From: a virus
Reading direction: 5' to 3' (one strand)
Length of the DNA stretch: 40,779 nucleotides
Virus record (IMG/VR): IMGVR_UViG_3300036715_000283
Span: 1 to 40,779 of that record
The notes beneath the pieces were generated by a model. That model made no database searches and was not told the origin of the DNA. It was given only the letters and a program-made list of their open reading frames with translations. Each line of letters begins with the position of its first letter. The stretch's first letter is position 1. Position numbers and translations under genes: made by a program. Positions 1 to 7,858 of this stretch are shown here, piece after piece.

Positions 1-2
1 GC

Positions 3-689
3 TTTGTTAATGCGGAAAATGGTTTTGAGTCTAATCCTTGTCCAGAATGTGCTGTTGAGCCAGTACAAGTGAGCCAGCCTGTAGGATATTTTGCGCAGTT
101 GAATACAGGTGAGTATATTCAACTTCTTGACCCTCAAGATATATCAGAGGTTACGCCTCTTTACACATCGCCACCAGACTACCAAGCAACAGCTACAGCC
201 TACGCCCAAGCTGTAGATCAAGTAATTGCATTGCAGAATGAAAACGAAGCGCTGAAGGCTGAGAACAAAGAATTAAAAAAGGATGTTGATTGCTATACAT
301 CAGCCAATATTTCCTTTAAGCGCATAAAAACTAATCTTCAAGCTGAAAACGAAGCACTACGTAAACATCTATTGCAAGCCCAGCAAGCGGCAACTGTTGA
401 AGCAAAGATTGCAGATGAATTTAGGGCGGAGTGTGATGTGCTGCGTCAACGTGTAGCTGAGTTAGAGATTAACCGCGATGATATAGCTGCATTGGCTAGT
501 GAGTCTTATTTAGAGCGCGACAGATTGCAGATTGAGCTAACAAAGTCTGATGCAGGTTATAGGATGGCTTTAGATCAGTGTGTAGATAGTGCAAATAAAC
601 GGGTTCGATTGCAGAGTGAATGCGATAAGCTTGTTGGATTATTGCAGCACTACAGACTAAAAATGGCTATTAAGGAGCAAGCAAAATGA
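3..689 (+). CDS. Coiled-coil phage protein, 5' end cut by window edge
   Basis: The reading frame is open from base 3 with no stop and no convincing start, so the gene begins upstream of the window. A GTG at 69 exists but has no clear ribosome binding site, and the residues before it include a CPEC motif. After about residue 65 the protein is a long heptad-rich coiled coil (repeats such as ALKAENKELKK, LQAENEALRKH, RVAELE). It has no signal peptide or membrane segment. It resembles the accessory Ead/Ea22-like proteins of phages in style (short N-terminal module then coiled coil), but I cannot assign a function. Its stop overlaps the next start (ATGA at 686-689), so the two genes are probably translationally coupled. 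Confidence 0.75.
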   Translation, partial: FVNAENGFESNPCPECAVEPVQVSQPVGYFAQLNTGEYIQLLDPQDISEVTPLYTSPPDYQATATAYAQAVDQVIALQNENEALKAENKELKKDVDCYTSANISFKRIKTNLQAENEALRKHLLQAQQAATVEAKIADEFRAECDVLRQRVAELEINRDDIAALASESYLERDRLQIELTKSDAGYRMALDQCVDSANKRVRLQSECDKLVGLLQHYRLKMAIKEQAK

Positions 690-1084
690 AAACAGTAACT
701 TTCGATGAAACAACTCACGCGATAGTGCCGATTGTAGCTGACGAATTGATGCTCAATGCTGGAGAATATTTCTCAGAAAACGCCCTATTAGTATGGGATT
801 TAATGCTCGATGCCGCACCGCCATACCAATCTGTTGAAGTCAACGATATGGGTTGGGTACCTGTAAGCAAGCGATTGCCAGAACTACACACCGCAGTTGC
901 GCTGCTAAACATCAACACATGGATGAATACAGGTGGAGATTTTGAAATTAACTGGTGCGGCTGTGGTTGGCTATGTGAGTTTGGGAATCAATACTGGAAT
1001 ATTATTGGAGAACGCGGAGGAAGGACGATGGATTCTGTCACTCACTGGATGCCACTTCCAGCAGCACCAAAGGGGGAAGAATGA
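686..1084 (+). CDS. DUF551-domain phage protein
   Basis: A 132-residue protein. The C-terminal half has the DUF551 signature seen in many small phage proteins: GWVPVSKRLPE at about residue 56, then a Trp/Cys/Gly-rich core (INWCGCGWLCEFGNQYW), ending with THWMPLPAAPK. The family's biochemical role is unknown; members often sit with Ead/Ea22-like genes, as here. Start ATG 686 overlaps the stop of the previous gene. The gene ends just before a short noncoding stretch holding a palindrome and a T-run, so it probably closes the upstream transcription unit. Family call is from motif recognition only. Confidence 0.7.
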   Translation: MKTVTFDETTHAIVPIVADELMLNAGEYFSENALLVWDLMLDAAPPYQSVEVNDMGWVPVSKRLPELHTAVALLNINTWMNTGGDFEINWCGCGWLCEFGNQYWNIIGERGGRTMDSVTHWMPLPAAPKGEE

Positions 1085-1122
1085 GGTTTATACGCTAAAA
1101 TTTAACCCTTGCAAACCTACTT

Positions 1123-1143
1123 AACTATGGTAACATAGTTACC
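1123..1143. promoter_or_regulatory. Overlapping palindromes upstream of the HTH gene
   Basis: Two overlapping inverted repeats are visible: AACTATG-GTAA-CATAGTT (1123-1140) and GGTAAC-ATA-GTTACC (1129-1143). They lie about 30 bases before the HTH gene and are followed by a run of nine T (1153-1161). TATACT at 1161-1166, only three bases before ATG 1170, could be a -10 element giving a nearly leaderless transcript. The arrangement fits an operator for a small autoregulated DNA-binding protein. A weak, GC-poor terminator is the alternative. Confidence 0.4.
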
Positions 1144-1169
1144 CGCTTAACCTTTTTTTTTATACTGCT

Positions 1170-1415
1170 ATGCTAAACCAACGAAAACCAAAGATAAAAG
1201 CGCAGGCAATTTTTGATAGCACATACATTACAGCACATCAAATTATGAGCGATTTAGAAATTAGTCGCCCTGCCCTTTTGTATGCTCGCCGTTCCGGTAA
1301 ACTCCCTGACCCTATTATATTAAATGATGGGAGGTTATATATCTGGGAATTAAAAGATATACAAGTAACTCTCAACGAATGGAAAGAAGCTTTAAATACC
1401 CGTAGAGGTGTTTAA
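1170..1415 (+). CDS. Small helix-turn-helix DNA-binding protein
   Basis: An 81-residue protein. Residues about 18-60 (YITAHQIMSDLEISRPALLYARRSGKLPDPI) read as a MerR/AlpA/excisionase-type winged helix: a 'sets the helix, then recognises DNA' segment followed by a short hairpin ending in LYIWE. A DNA-binding regulator or replication accessory role is inferred. No Shine-Dalgarno is visible before ATG 1170; the upstream bases are a T-run and TATACT, so translation may be leaderless. The stop overlaps the next start (TAATG at 1413-1417), coupling it to the primase gene. An excisionase role is unlikely because no integrase is present. Confidence 0.65.
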   Translation: MLNQRKPKIKAQAIFDSTYITAHQIMSDLEISRPALLYARRSGKLPDPIILNDGRLYIWELKDIQVTLNEWKEALNTRRGV

Positions 1416-3955
1416 TGCTATCTCAATACGACAACATCCCCGAAGAGCTTCGGTGGGACAAACAATGGTGCCTTGCTGGCCCAGATGCTACTGGTAAGTT
1501 CAAAGCTCCCCACAGCGCAAGCTCAAGAGGCATCTTTTTAACTAAGCCTAATCTTCCTTTTGGTTGGAAAGATTTTGAAGATATTTTAGAAGACAAGCAC
1601 ATTCATACAGATTGTGGTATAGGTTATATTTTAACCGCAACAGATCCTTACACCTGTATAGATTTGGACGTTAAAAACGCAACCAATGAATCAGACCCTT
1701 CTAAGTGGACAACACCTGAGCAATTAGCACGCTTTCACAAAATAATAGAACTATTTGATAGCTATACAGAATACAGTAATAGCGGTCAAGGTTTCCACAT
1801 TTGGGTTAGAGGTAAAATTGGAAATGGGTTGAAGAGAGATGGTGTAGAAATCTACTCTCAAGAACGTTTTATTGTTTGCACTGGTAATGTATTTTTAAAC
1901 CATCCTATTCAACCACGTCAAGACCTATTAACCACACTTGCAAACGAAATCCGTTCCAAAAGTAAAACGGTTAGTATGCAATTGGTGGACGTGGAAGAAA
2001 CTGAAACCGATGCTGTTATTTTTGAGCGTGCAGCTTCGGCGGGCAATGCGGATAAGTTTATCGAACTCTGTGAGGGTGTGTGGTTAAACAATTACCCATC
2101 TCAATCCGAAGCCGATTTAGCATTGATGTCTATTTTTACTTTTTATAGTAAATCCAACATTCAATGTAGACGCATGTTCCGCGCGACAAAATTGGGTGAA
2201 CGTCCTAAAGCAACTAAAAACGATGTTGCGTTAAATAGAATATTGGGTATAATTCGTTCCCGTCAAGCTTTAGAGGAAGAGCAGGACGCGCACGGTGCTG
2301 AAGTCAGTAAAAACCTGTTGGAAAATGTACGCTTGCAGCAAGCAGCACAAGCAGCGCACATTGTACAGCTACATGCACACCAAACAGCGCAACAAAGCGC
2401 ACCAGCACCCGCACAGCACCCGCTTAAACAACTTAAACCACCAAAACCCCCAAAGGTAACAGTGGCGCCGGGCGGAGTACCTTATGATGCTGAAACTTAT
2501 CTACCAAAAGACAATATACCTACAGCACAGTCTATTGCGGATAGTGTGATTAAGTTTCCAGACCAAGCAAATAGGATTGAAGGTTTTTATACTTCTGCTA
2601 TTTATGATGAAGCGCCAGATATTAGTGGGGATTTAACATTTCCGCCTGGCACTATTGGTCAAATTGCAAGATATATTTATGACTATTCCCCAAGACCTGT
2701 TTCTCAAGTTGCAATCGTTGCTGCATTAGGTCTAGCTGCTGGTTTTTGTGGACGGTCGTTCAATATTTCCAATACAGGGTTAAACCTTTATATAGTATTA
2801 ATCGCTAAATCCGCTGTTGGTAAAGAATCTATGCACAGCGGTTTGTCTTATATTTTAAAGTCAATTGGAGTAGATTGTGTTGCTGCTAACAAGTCCATTG
2901 ATTTTACAGACTATGTTTCAGGGCCTGCACTTAGTAAAGCTATTGCAACAAATAATTGTTTTTTAAATGTTAATGGGGAATGGGGTAGAAAACTTATTAG
3001 ATTAGCTAACGAAAATTCTGGGGATTCAGCAATGGCATCTTTACGTACAGTGATGACACATTTGTATCAAAAGTCTGGCGCAAATTCCATTGCTGGTGGT
3101 ATGGGTTATTCCACAGCAGTAAATAATGTGGGCTCAACATCTGGTGCAGCTTACAGCATGATTGGTGAAGCAACACCTACTGCTTTTATGGAATGTTTAA
3201 CTGAAAGTATGATGGCAGATGGTTTTATGAGTCGTTTTACTATTATAGAATATGATGGCGAACGTGTACCGTTGAACCAGAGGGAGTTTGAGTTGTTAGA
3301 TAGAGATATGGTGAACAAGTTAATATCCATTGCTAACCATGCTGAAACTTTAAGTAGCTCAGGAATAGTTCAATCTGTCTTTGCTACAGTAACCGCACAA
3401 AAAATGATGGACGATTTTAACTTGGAATGTGATGAACATATTAACGGCAATGCTAATGACGAGAGTTTACGTCAAATGTGGAACCGTGCCCACTTAAAAG
3501 TTTTAAAAATATCCGCATTGCTTGCTGTAATGGATAACTATATTGCACCTATTATCAGCGAAGACCAAGTAGAATGGGCGTTGAAGCTAATTATAATGGA
3601 CATCTCCTTAATGCGTGCTCGCTTGAACGATGGTAAAATAGGTACAAGCGACCGTAGTAGAGAAAAGCGTATTATTTACTTAATGGAGAAGTTTATGAAC
3701 GCAAGTGCAATACCTGCTGCTTACCATGTATCTAAAAAGATGCACGAAGAAGGTATTGTATCTAAAACATTCTTTACTTTGCAAACGAATCGTTCCGGGC
3801 CATTTACTAACAACTCGAGAGGTCATACGTTTATGTTAGACTCTACGCTAAAGTCTTTAATAGACCAAGGGTATTTAGCGGAAGTACCAAAAGATAAATT
3901 ATTTAAAGAATTCGGTCAGTCTGGCCGTGCATTTAGGATTTTAAAAATCCGCTAA
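1415..3955 (+). CDS. Bifunctional prim-pol / DUF3987 replication protein
   Basis: An 846-residue replication protein. Residues about 1-190 look like an archaeo-eukaryotic primase/prim-pol domain: the catalytic acidic pair is in CIDLDVK (about 87-93), followed by GQGFHIWVRGK and EIYSQERFIVCTGN, as in phage and plasmid prim-pols. A low-complexity Ala/Gln/Pro linker follows (about 305-350). The C-terminal half matches DUF3987-type helicase/ATPase modules, with a P-loop-like LIAKSAVGKES in which the usual Ser/Thr after GK is Glu. It should prime DNA synthesis and probably unwinds DNA at the phage origin, working with the family B polymerase encoded at 17582. It begins inside the stop of the HTH gene. 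Two TAACCACAC copies (1929, 2078) lie inside it. Confidence 0.8.
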   Translation: MLSQYDNIPEELRWDKQWCLAGPDATGKFKAPHSASSRGIFLTKPNLPFGWKDFEDILEDKHIHTDCGIGYILTATDPYTCIDLDVKNATNESDPSKWTTPEQLARFHKIIELFDSYTEYSNSGQGFHIWVRGKIGNGLKRDGVEIYSQERFIVCTGNVFLNHPIQPRQDLLTTLANEIRSKSKTVSMQLVDVEETETDAVIFERAASAGNADKFIELCEGVWLNNYPSQSEADLALMSIFTFYSKSNIQCRRMFRATKLGERPKATKNDVALNRILGIIRSRQALEEEQDAHGAEVSKNLLENVRLQQAAQAAHIVQLHAHQTAQQSAPAPAQHPLKQLKPPKPPKVTVAPGGVPYDAETYLPKDNIPTAQSIADSVIKFPDQANRIEGFYTSAIYDEAPDISGDLTFPPGTIGQIARYIYDYSPRPVSQVAIVAALGLAAGFCGRSFNISNTGLNLYIVLIAKSAVGKESMHSGLSYILKSIGVDCVAANKSIDFTDYVSGPALSKAIATNNCFLNVNGEWGRKLIRLANENSGDSAMASLRTVMTHLYQKSGANSIAGGMGYSTAVNNVGSTSGAAYSMIGEATPTAFMECLTESMMADGFMSRFTIIEYDGERVPLNQREFELLDRDMVNKLISIANHAETLSSSGIVQSVFATVTAQKMMDDFNLECDEHINGNANDESLRQMWNRAHLKVLKISALLAVMDNYIAPIISEDQVEWALKLIIMDISLMRARLNDGKIGTSDRSREKRIIYLMEKFMNASAIPAAYHVSKKMHEEGIVSKTFFTLQTNRSGPFTNNSRGHTFMLDSTLKSLIDQGYLAEVPKDKLFKEFGQSGRAFRILKIR

Positions 3956-3974
3956 CAAGAAGGAGTCACCCCCT

Positions 3975-4526
3975 ATGTTTAACCACACAAAAGAACGTTC
4001 GTTCAGTGATGATATTGCTGCAATGAACACAATGTACGATTTACCCGTCAACCTTACACCAACCTTACAAATCGGACAGGACGTTGGAACACGTTTAGGG
4101 CATTTCAAAAGTATCTTAACAAAAGAGTTAAGTGAAATTGATTTAATTATGCGTAAAGTTAGCAGCTTGAAAACTGGTCATCCTTTTTATCAACAAGCTG
4201 CGGGAATTATTGGTGTTGTAACAGACCCAGACGCTGGACGTAACATCACAGAACTTGAAGTGCTTACAGACCTTGCAGACCTGTTCGCGGACTTGCAGGT
4301 TTATTGCGCCAGCGAAATGATTAAATTCGGTATCCCAATTAACACAACTTTGCAAATTGTCATGGATAGCAATTTCAGCAAACTTGGCGCTGACGGTTTG
4401 CCAATTAAAGACGCTGAAGGTAAATTCCTTAAAGGGCCAAACTACTGGAAACCTGAAGGTAAGATTGAAGCAATGTTGAAAAACTTGCGTGAAACAAATT
4501 CTGTAGTTCAACTGAAGTCTATTTAA
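3975..4526 (+). CDS. MazG-like NTP pyrophosphohydrolase candidate
   Basis: A 183-residue protein. The second half carries the pattern of all-alpha NTP pyrophosphatases of the MazG/PRA-PH type found in phages: acidic helix LTDLADLFADLQVY (about residues 95-108), then NFSKLGADGLPIKDAEGKFLKGPNYWKPEGK, whose 'SKL.DG.p......GK..KgpnY.kP' layout is typical of that clade. It would hydrolyse (d)NTPs to the monophosphate and help shape the nucleotide pool. It has a good ribosome binding site (AAGGAG at about 3959). A TAACCACAC copy covers codons 2-5. It is soluble with no signal peptide. Family assignment is inferred from motif layout; the first 90 residues are not recognised. Confidence 0.55.
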   Translation: MFNHTKERSFSDDIAAMNTMYDLPVNLTPTLQIGQDVGTRLGHFKSILTKELSEIDLIMRKVSSLKTGHPFYQQAAGIIGVVTDPDAGRNITELEVLTDLADLFADLQVYCASEMIKFGIPINTTLQIVMDSNFSKLGADGLPIKDAEGKFLKGPNYWKPEGKIEAMLKNLRETNSVVQLKSI

Positions 4527-4536
4527 GGAATCTAAA

Positions 4537-4827
4537 ATGTTAAATTCGAAACGTGGTTTCTCAGCAACAATGCTTCTAGCAGCAATAGGCGGTTTAGCTG
4601 CTGCAATTTCTGGTGTAAACGGTCATTACAGACCTGATCCGCAGCAAACGTCTAAGTACAGTCGTTCCCGTATTAAAGGTAAGCGCAAGCAAGCTGGTTC
4701 TAAACTACATTGCATTACTGGTCGCAGCCCAACTGTACAAGGTCGTATTCTTAAAGCACATTTTGATCAAAAAGGTACTAACACGTCCGCTAAATCTAAC
4801 AAGGTTCGTGCTAGTTTTGGTAGATAG
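4537..4827 (+). CDS. Small basic protein with an N-terminal hydrophobic helix
   Basis: A 96-residue unrecognised protein. Residues about 8-27 (FSATMLLAAIGGLAAAISGV) are hydrophobic enough for a membrane helix or signal anchor. The rest is strongly basic (KYSRSRIKGKRKQ, many Lys/Arg) and could bind nucleic acid or phospholipid. Start ATG 4537 has AAGGAATCT upstream. It follows the MazG-like gene by 10 bases and is followed by an inverted repeat, so it may end that transcription unit. No function is proposed. Confidence 0.6.
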   Translation: MLNSKRGFSATMLLAAIGGLAAAISGVNGHYRPDPQQTSKYSRSRIKGKRKQAGSKLHCITGRSPTVQGRILKAHFDQKGTNTSAKSNKVRASFGR

Positions 4828-4847
4828 TATAATCTGCTTGTGCTAAA

Positions 4848-4895
4848 TAATAAACTGTACTATAGTTAAGGTGTACGCTTTAGTACAGTTTATTA
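4848..4895. promoter_or_regulatory. 15-bp inverted repeat upstream of the 4920 gene
   Basis: Perfect arms TAATAAACTGTACTA (4848-4862) and TAGTACAGTTTATTA (4881-4895) enclose an 18-base loop, 25 bases before ATG 4920. There is no U-run directly after the stem, which argues against a simple Rho-independent terminator. It could be an operator, an RNA processing hairpin or a weak terminator for the upstream genes. The ribosome binding site of the next gene (GGGAG, about 4909) is left free. Confidence 0.6.
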
Positions 4896-4919
4896 ATTCA
4901 ATTTGATTGGGAGTACAAA

Positions 4920-5378
4920 ATGACCAAAGCATCCACAGTAAAAGAAGCGCCTGTTGTAAATCTTAATATTATTGCAGAGCCTATTATTGTTACGCAGGAA
5001 GATTTAAATAATTGGTACACTTTAAATGAGCAGCTTGCTCAAATTAAAGAACAGGAAATGGAACTGCGTAAAAAGATTTTCGGTTCCTATTTTCCAACTC
5101 CAGTTGAGGGCACTAATATAGCAGAACTTTCCGCTGGTTATATTATTAAAGGTAAGCGCGTTATTAGCCGTACTGTGGACGCGGAAAACCTTGTTACCAT
5201 GCGCCCAATGCTTACGCAAGAAGGTATTGCTGTAGATAGCTTGATTAAGTACAAACCAGAACTTATCCTACCTGCATACCGCGCATTGTCTGAAGAACAA
5301 CGGTTAAAATTTGACAATGTTTTAACAATTAAAGACGTTTCACCTGCTTTGGAAATTATGAAGCCAAAGCGCGGATAA
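4920..5378 (+). CDS. Conserved phage protein of unknown function
   Basis: A 152-residue soluble protein. It has an N-terminal segment, a Glu/Lys-rich helix (LAQIKEQEMELRKKIF, about residues 41-56), then FPTPVEGTNIAEL and GYIIKGKRVISRTVD, and a C-terminal part that looks helical. This 'EMELRKKIF...FP.P.EGTN...L..GY.LK..R.I.R.VD' pattern recurs in small phage proteins next to replication genes; I think it is a DUF7173-like family but cannot confirm. It sits between MazG-like and ligase genes, so a DNA-metabolism accessory role is only inferred from context. RBS GGGAG precedes ATG 4920. Confidence 0.6.
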   Translation: MTKASTVKEAPVVNLNIIAEPIIVTQEDLNNWYTLNEQLAQIKEQEMELRKKIFGSYFPTPVEGTNIAELSAGYIIKGKRVISRTVDAENLVTMRPMLTQEGIAVDSLIKYKPELILPAYRALSEEQRLKFDNVLTIKDVSPALEIMKPKRG

Positions 5379-5399
5379 CCACACAAATTAGGACTCTAA

Positions 5400-5906
5400 G
5401 TGAATAAAGAAATTGCCCAAGACGCTGTTGTAGAAGCGAACCGCGAAATGTTATTGCAACGCAGCATTATTGGCATCAACAAGTATGGCGTAACTTTAGA
5501 GAAGTCTGGTTTAAACGAGCGCCAGCTTGTTGTACATGCTTTGGAAGAAGCTTTGGATCTTGCAAACTATTTGCAAGCACAGTTGATGCGTATTGATCAA
5601 GTTAGTGCTTTTTTAGTATCTCTTTCGCCTCCTGTTATGCGTGTTACAAGCAACCCTGAAAACGTTTACCCTAGTTTTAAAGCAACGTTTGACGAAATTT
5701 TCAAGCAACGCTCAACTGAAGAAGACTTTGTACATCCTTCCGTTCCGCAACTTCCGCTTATTGGTACAGCAGAAAGAATTAACATTACACAAAATTGGGG
5801 CGAATGGGAACGGGAAGAACAAGCACGTAATGCTAGAATTGCTGGCACACAATCCCCAATTTTTTACCCTGCTAAACCATTTAGAACTAAGGATAGTATG
5901 CCATGA
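5400..5906 (+). CDS. MazG-like phage protein candidate
   Basis: A 168-residue protein starting with GTG at 5400 and overlapping the ligase start (ATGA at 5903). Residues about 22-62 contain RSIIGINKYGVTL and ERQLVVHALEEALDLANYLQAQL. This is the 'KYG.TL......HA.EEALD...YL' pattern of small phage proteins related to MazG/dUTPase-like helical pyrophosphatases, with the EExLD acidic motif intact. The C-terminal 90 residues are Pro-rich and unrecognised. The likely role is nucleotide-pool control or an unknown function of that helical fold. Together with the gene at 3975 it would be a second such enzyme in the region. Confidence 0.5.
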   Translation: MNKEIAQDAVVEANREMLLQRSIIGINKYGVTLEKSGLNERQLVVHALEEALDLANYLQAQLMRIDQVSAFLVSLSPPVMRVTSNPENVYPSFKATFDEIFKQRSTEEDFVHPSVPQLPLIGTAERINITQNWGEWEREEQARNARIAGTQSPIFYPAKPFRTKDSMP

Positions 5907-6844
5907 TTAAAGCTATGCTCGCGTCAGATTATGACGAATCTAAACTAGACTTTCCGTTAGGTGTACAGCCTAAAATTGATGGTGTTCGGGGTTTAAATAT
6001 GGAAGGTAAGATGTTGGGACGTAGCGGTAAACCGCACAAAAACGTCTACAATACAAACTTTTTTAGCACAAAAGAGCACTACGGTTTTGATGGTGAGCTT
6101 GCTGCTAATTTGGAAACACATCCAGACTTGTGTCGGATAACAAGTAGTGCAATGAGCACAATTAAAGGCGAGCCATTTATACTTTGGTGGGTATTTGATT
6201 ACCTTGTACCGGACACAATGGAGCTGGACTATATGGATCGCTACCTGTCTTTAAAAAGCAGGGTAAACCATTTACAAGCAAACGGATTGTGTAGGCATGT
6301 GCGAGTTGTTCCAATGCAAATTGTACACAATCTAGAAGAACTGCGAACTGCTCACGCTGCTTGGGCTGCTGAAGGGTACGAGGGTACAATTATCCGAAAG
6401 CTTACAGGTAAGCATAAGCAGGGACGCTCTACAATACGAGAGAGCGGTTTATTGCGCATTAAAGACTTTGTAGATGGTGAATTTACAATTAGCAAAGTTG
6501 TTGAGGGTGAAGCAAATGAAAATGAAGCTCAAACGAACGAACTTGGCAATACGTTCCGTTCTTCTCATCAAGAAAATAAGGTAGCAAATGGGATGGTGGG
6601 TTCATTTTTGGGTATAGTTTTAAAAGATGTGGAAGACCCATCAACAGGTAAAGTTGTTTTGTTTAAAGGGCAAGAAATTACGGTGTCCGCAGGTAAGATG
6701 GATCACACGACCCGCAAGTATGCTTTTGAAAATAAGGAAGAGTATGTTGGGAATATCGGTAAGTTTAAATTCTTTCCGAAGGGGATTAAGGATAAGCCTA
6801 GATTCCCCACATTTTTTTGTGTACGTAGTAAAGAAGACATATAA
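5903..6844 (+). CDS. ATP-dependent DNA ligase
   Basis: A 313-residue ligase of the short phage (T7-like) type, which seals nicks through a ligase-adenylate intermediate. Motif I is KIDG with the adenylated Lys at residue 24. Motif III is in the FILWWVFDY region (about 92-100), motif IV is EGYEGTIIRK (157-166) and motif V is LLRIKDF (183-189), which begins the OB-fold domain. Length fits a two-domain enzyme without extra N-terminal domain. It overlaps the previous gene by four bases. It should act with the polymerase, clamp and recombination genes in replication and repair. Confidence 0.9.
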   Translation: MIKAMLASDYDESKLDFPLGVQPKIDGVRGLNMEGKMLGRSGKPHKNVYNTNFFSTKEHYGFDGELAANLETHPDLCRITSSAMSTIKGEPFILWWVFDYLVPDTMELDYMDRYLSLKSRVNHLQANGLCRHVRVVPMQIVHNLEELRTAHAAWAAEGYEGTIIRKLTGKHKQGRSTIRESGLLRIKDFVDGEFTISKVVEGEANENEAQTNELGNTFRSSHQENKVANGMVGSFLGIVLKDVEDPSTGKVVLFKGQEITVSAGKMDHTTRKYAFENKEEYVGNIGKFKFFPKGIKDKPRFPTFFCVRSKEDI

Positions 6845-6845
6845 T
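6817..6845 (+). promoter_or_regulatory. Possible sigma70 promoter for the recombination genes
   Basis: TTGTGT (6817-6822), a 17-base spacer and a perfect TATAAT (6840-6845) lie across the ligase stop codon, 114 bases before the Sak4-like gene. The sequence TATAATCTGC followed by TTG also occurs at 4828, after another gene end. The -35 box is poor. A second, weaker candidate is TTGCTT (6851) with CATAAT (6874). Confidence 0.3.
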
Positions 6846-6911
6846 CTGCGTTGCTTTACGCAAGTATTAAGCGCATAATAGTGCTACCCGTTACCCATGT
6901 AGCGGAGCAAA

Positions 6912-6939
6912 TAACCACACTATGCAAGCTGCGTAGTGT
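6912..6939 (+). promoter_or_regulatory. Leader hairpin containing a TAACCACAC copy
   Basis: ACACTATGC (6917-6925) pairs with GCGTAGTGT (6931-6939; one G-U pair) around loop AAGCT. The left arm is made from the last four bases of a TAACCACAC copy (6912-6920). The hairpin ends about 20 bases before ATG 6959, just upstream of the CGGAG ribosome binding site. It could tune translation or mRNA stability of the Sak4-like gene, or be a protein-binding site. Confidence 0.4.
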
Positions 6940-6958
6940 TTACCTACCGGAGCAATAA

Positions 6959-7798
6959 ATGGGTATTTTAGATAGTATTTCTCATACACCAGTCAAAACT
7001 GGAATTCGTGCTGTTTTTGCTGGTGTTGAGGGTGTCGGTAAAACAACTCTTGCATGTAGCGCACCTCGCCCTTTGTTGGTTCCTTTGGAAGCTGGCGCAA
7101 TCGGCGTAAAGGTAAGCAAAGTACCAATGTTGGAACATTATGAGCACGTAATGATGACTCTGGATGAAGTTGAGGTACAGTGCCAACAAGGGCAGTTTCC
7201 TTATCAGTCTTTAGTATTTGACAGCATTACTGCATTAGAACGCCTTATTCATCAAGCTGTATTAGAAAGCGACCCTACTTACGCTAAGGGTAACAAAAAG
7301 GCAGTTACAATGGAAAGTGCTTTAGGTGGATATGGAAAGGCATACACCTACGCAAACGAACTCTTTCAAAACTTCCTTGCAAAGTGCGACATACTTGCAT
7401 CTCAATATGCAATCAACATTATTTTTACCTGCCACAGTTTCGCAGCTAAAATTGTTGATCCTACTGTTGGTGAATATGACTGTTGGGATATTTTGTTGCA
7501 CAGTCCTAAAAACCAAAAAACCTACGGTAAACGCGAAGCGTTGACGCAATGGGCAGATTTAATTGGTTTCCTGCATGAGCCTTTATTTGTAACAGAAGGT
7601 AAGTCGATGAACCGTGGCGTTAGTGCAAATCAAGGGCGCGTGCTTGCTGTTTGCAGAACACCGTCTTATGTTGCAAAGAATCGTTTTGGTGTGGTTAATA
7701 CAATAACTTTACCAAAAGATGGAGGTTGGAACTTCTTAGCTGCTGAAATCTATCAAGCTAATGGTTTTGACTGTTATAACCGTGACACCATAGCATAA
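6959..7798 (+). CDS. Sak4-like RecA-fold ATPase (recombinase)
   Basis: A 279-residue AAA_24/Sak4-type nucleotide-binding protein. Walker A is GVEGVGKTTL (about residues 22-31), Walker B is SLVFDSITAL (about 84-93). LFTCHS-like strand IIFTCHS (about 158-164) fits the sensor region. Sak4 proteins are single-strand annealing/strand exchange recombinases with a minimal RecA core. The neighbour at 7859 is the DUF669 ssDNA-binding-like protein that usually partners Sak4, followed by a RecB/Cas4-like nuclease and a helicase, so the four form a recombination module. The RBS is CCGGAG at about 6947. It carries a reverse TAACCACAC at 7689. Confidence 0.8.
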   Translation: MGILDSISHTPVKTGIRAVFAGVEGVGKTTLACSAPRPLLVPLEAGAIGVKVSKVPMLEHYEHVMMTLDEVEVQCQQGQFPYQSLVFDSITALERLIHQAVLESDPTYAKGNKKAVTMESALGGYGKAYTYANELFQNFLAKCDILASQYAINIIFTCHSFAAKIVDPTVGEYDCWDILLHSPKNQKTYGKREALTQWADLIGFLHEPLFVTEGKSMNRGVSANQGRVLAVCRTPSYVAKNRFGVVNTITLPKDGGWNFLAAEIYQANGFDCYNRDTIA

Positions 7799-7858
7799 TT
7801 TTAAACCGTTTGCTGATGGCGGACCACATCAGAAATCTAAAACTTAATAGGTAATAAA

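Noticed and set aside
1170-1415. Excisionase of a prophage
   Set aside because: The HTH resembles Xis/AlpA folds, but no integrase or attachment site is visible and the gene is coupled to the replication protein.
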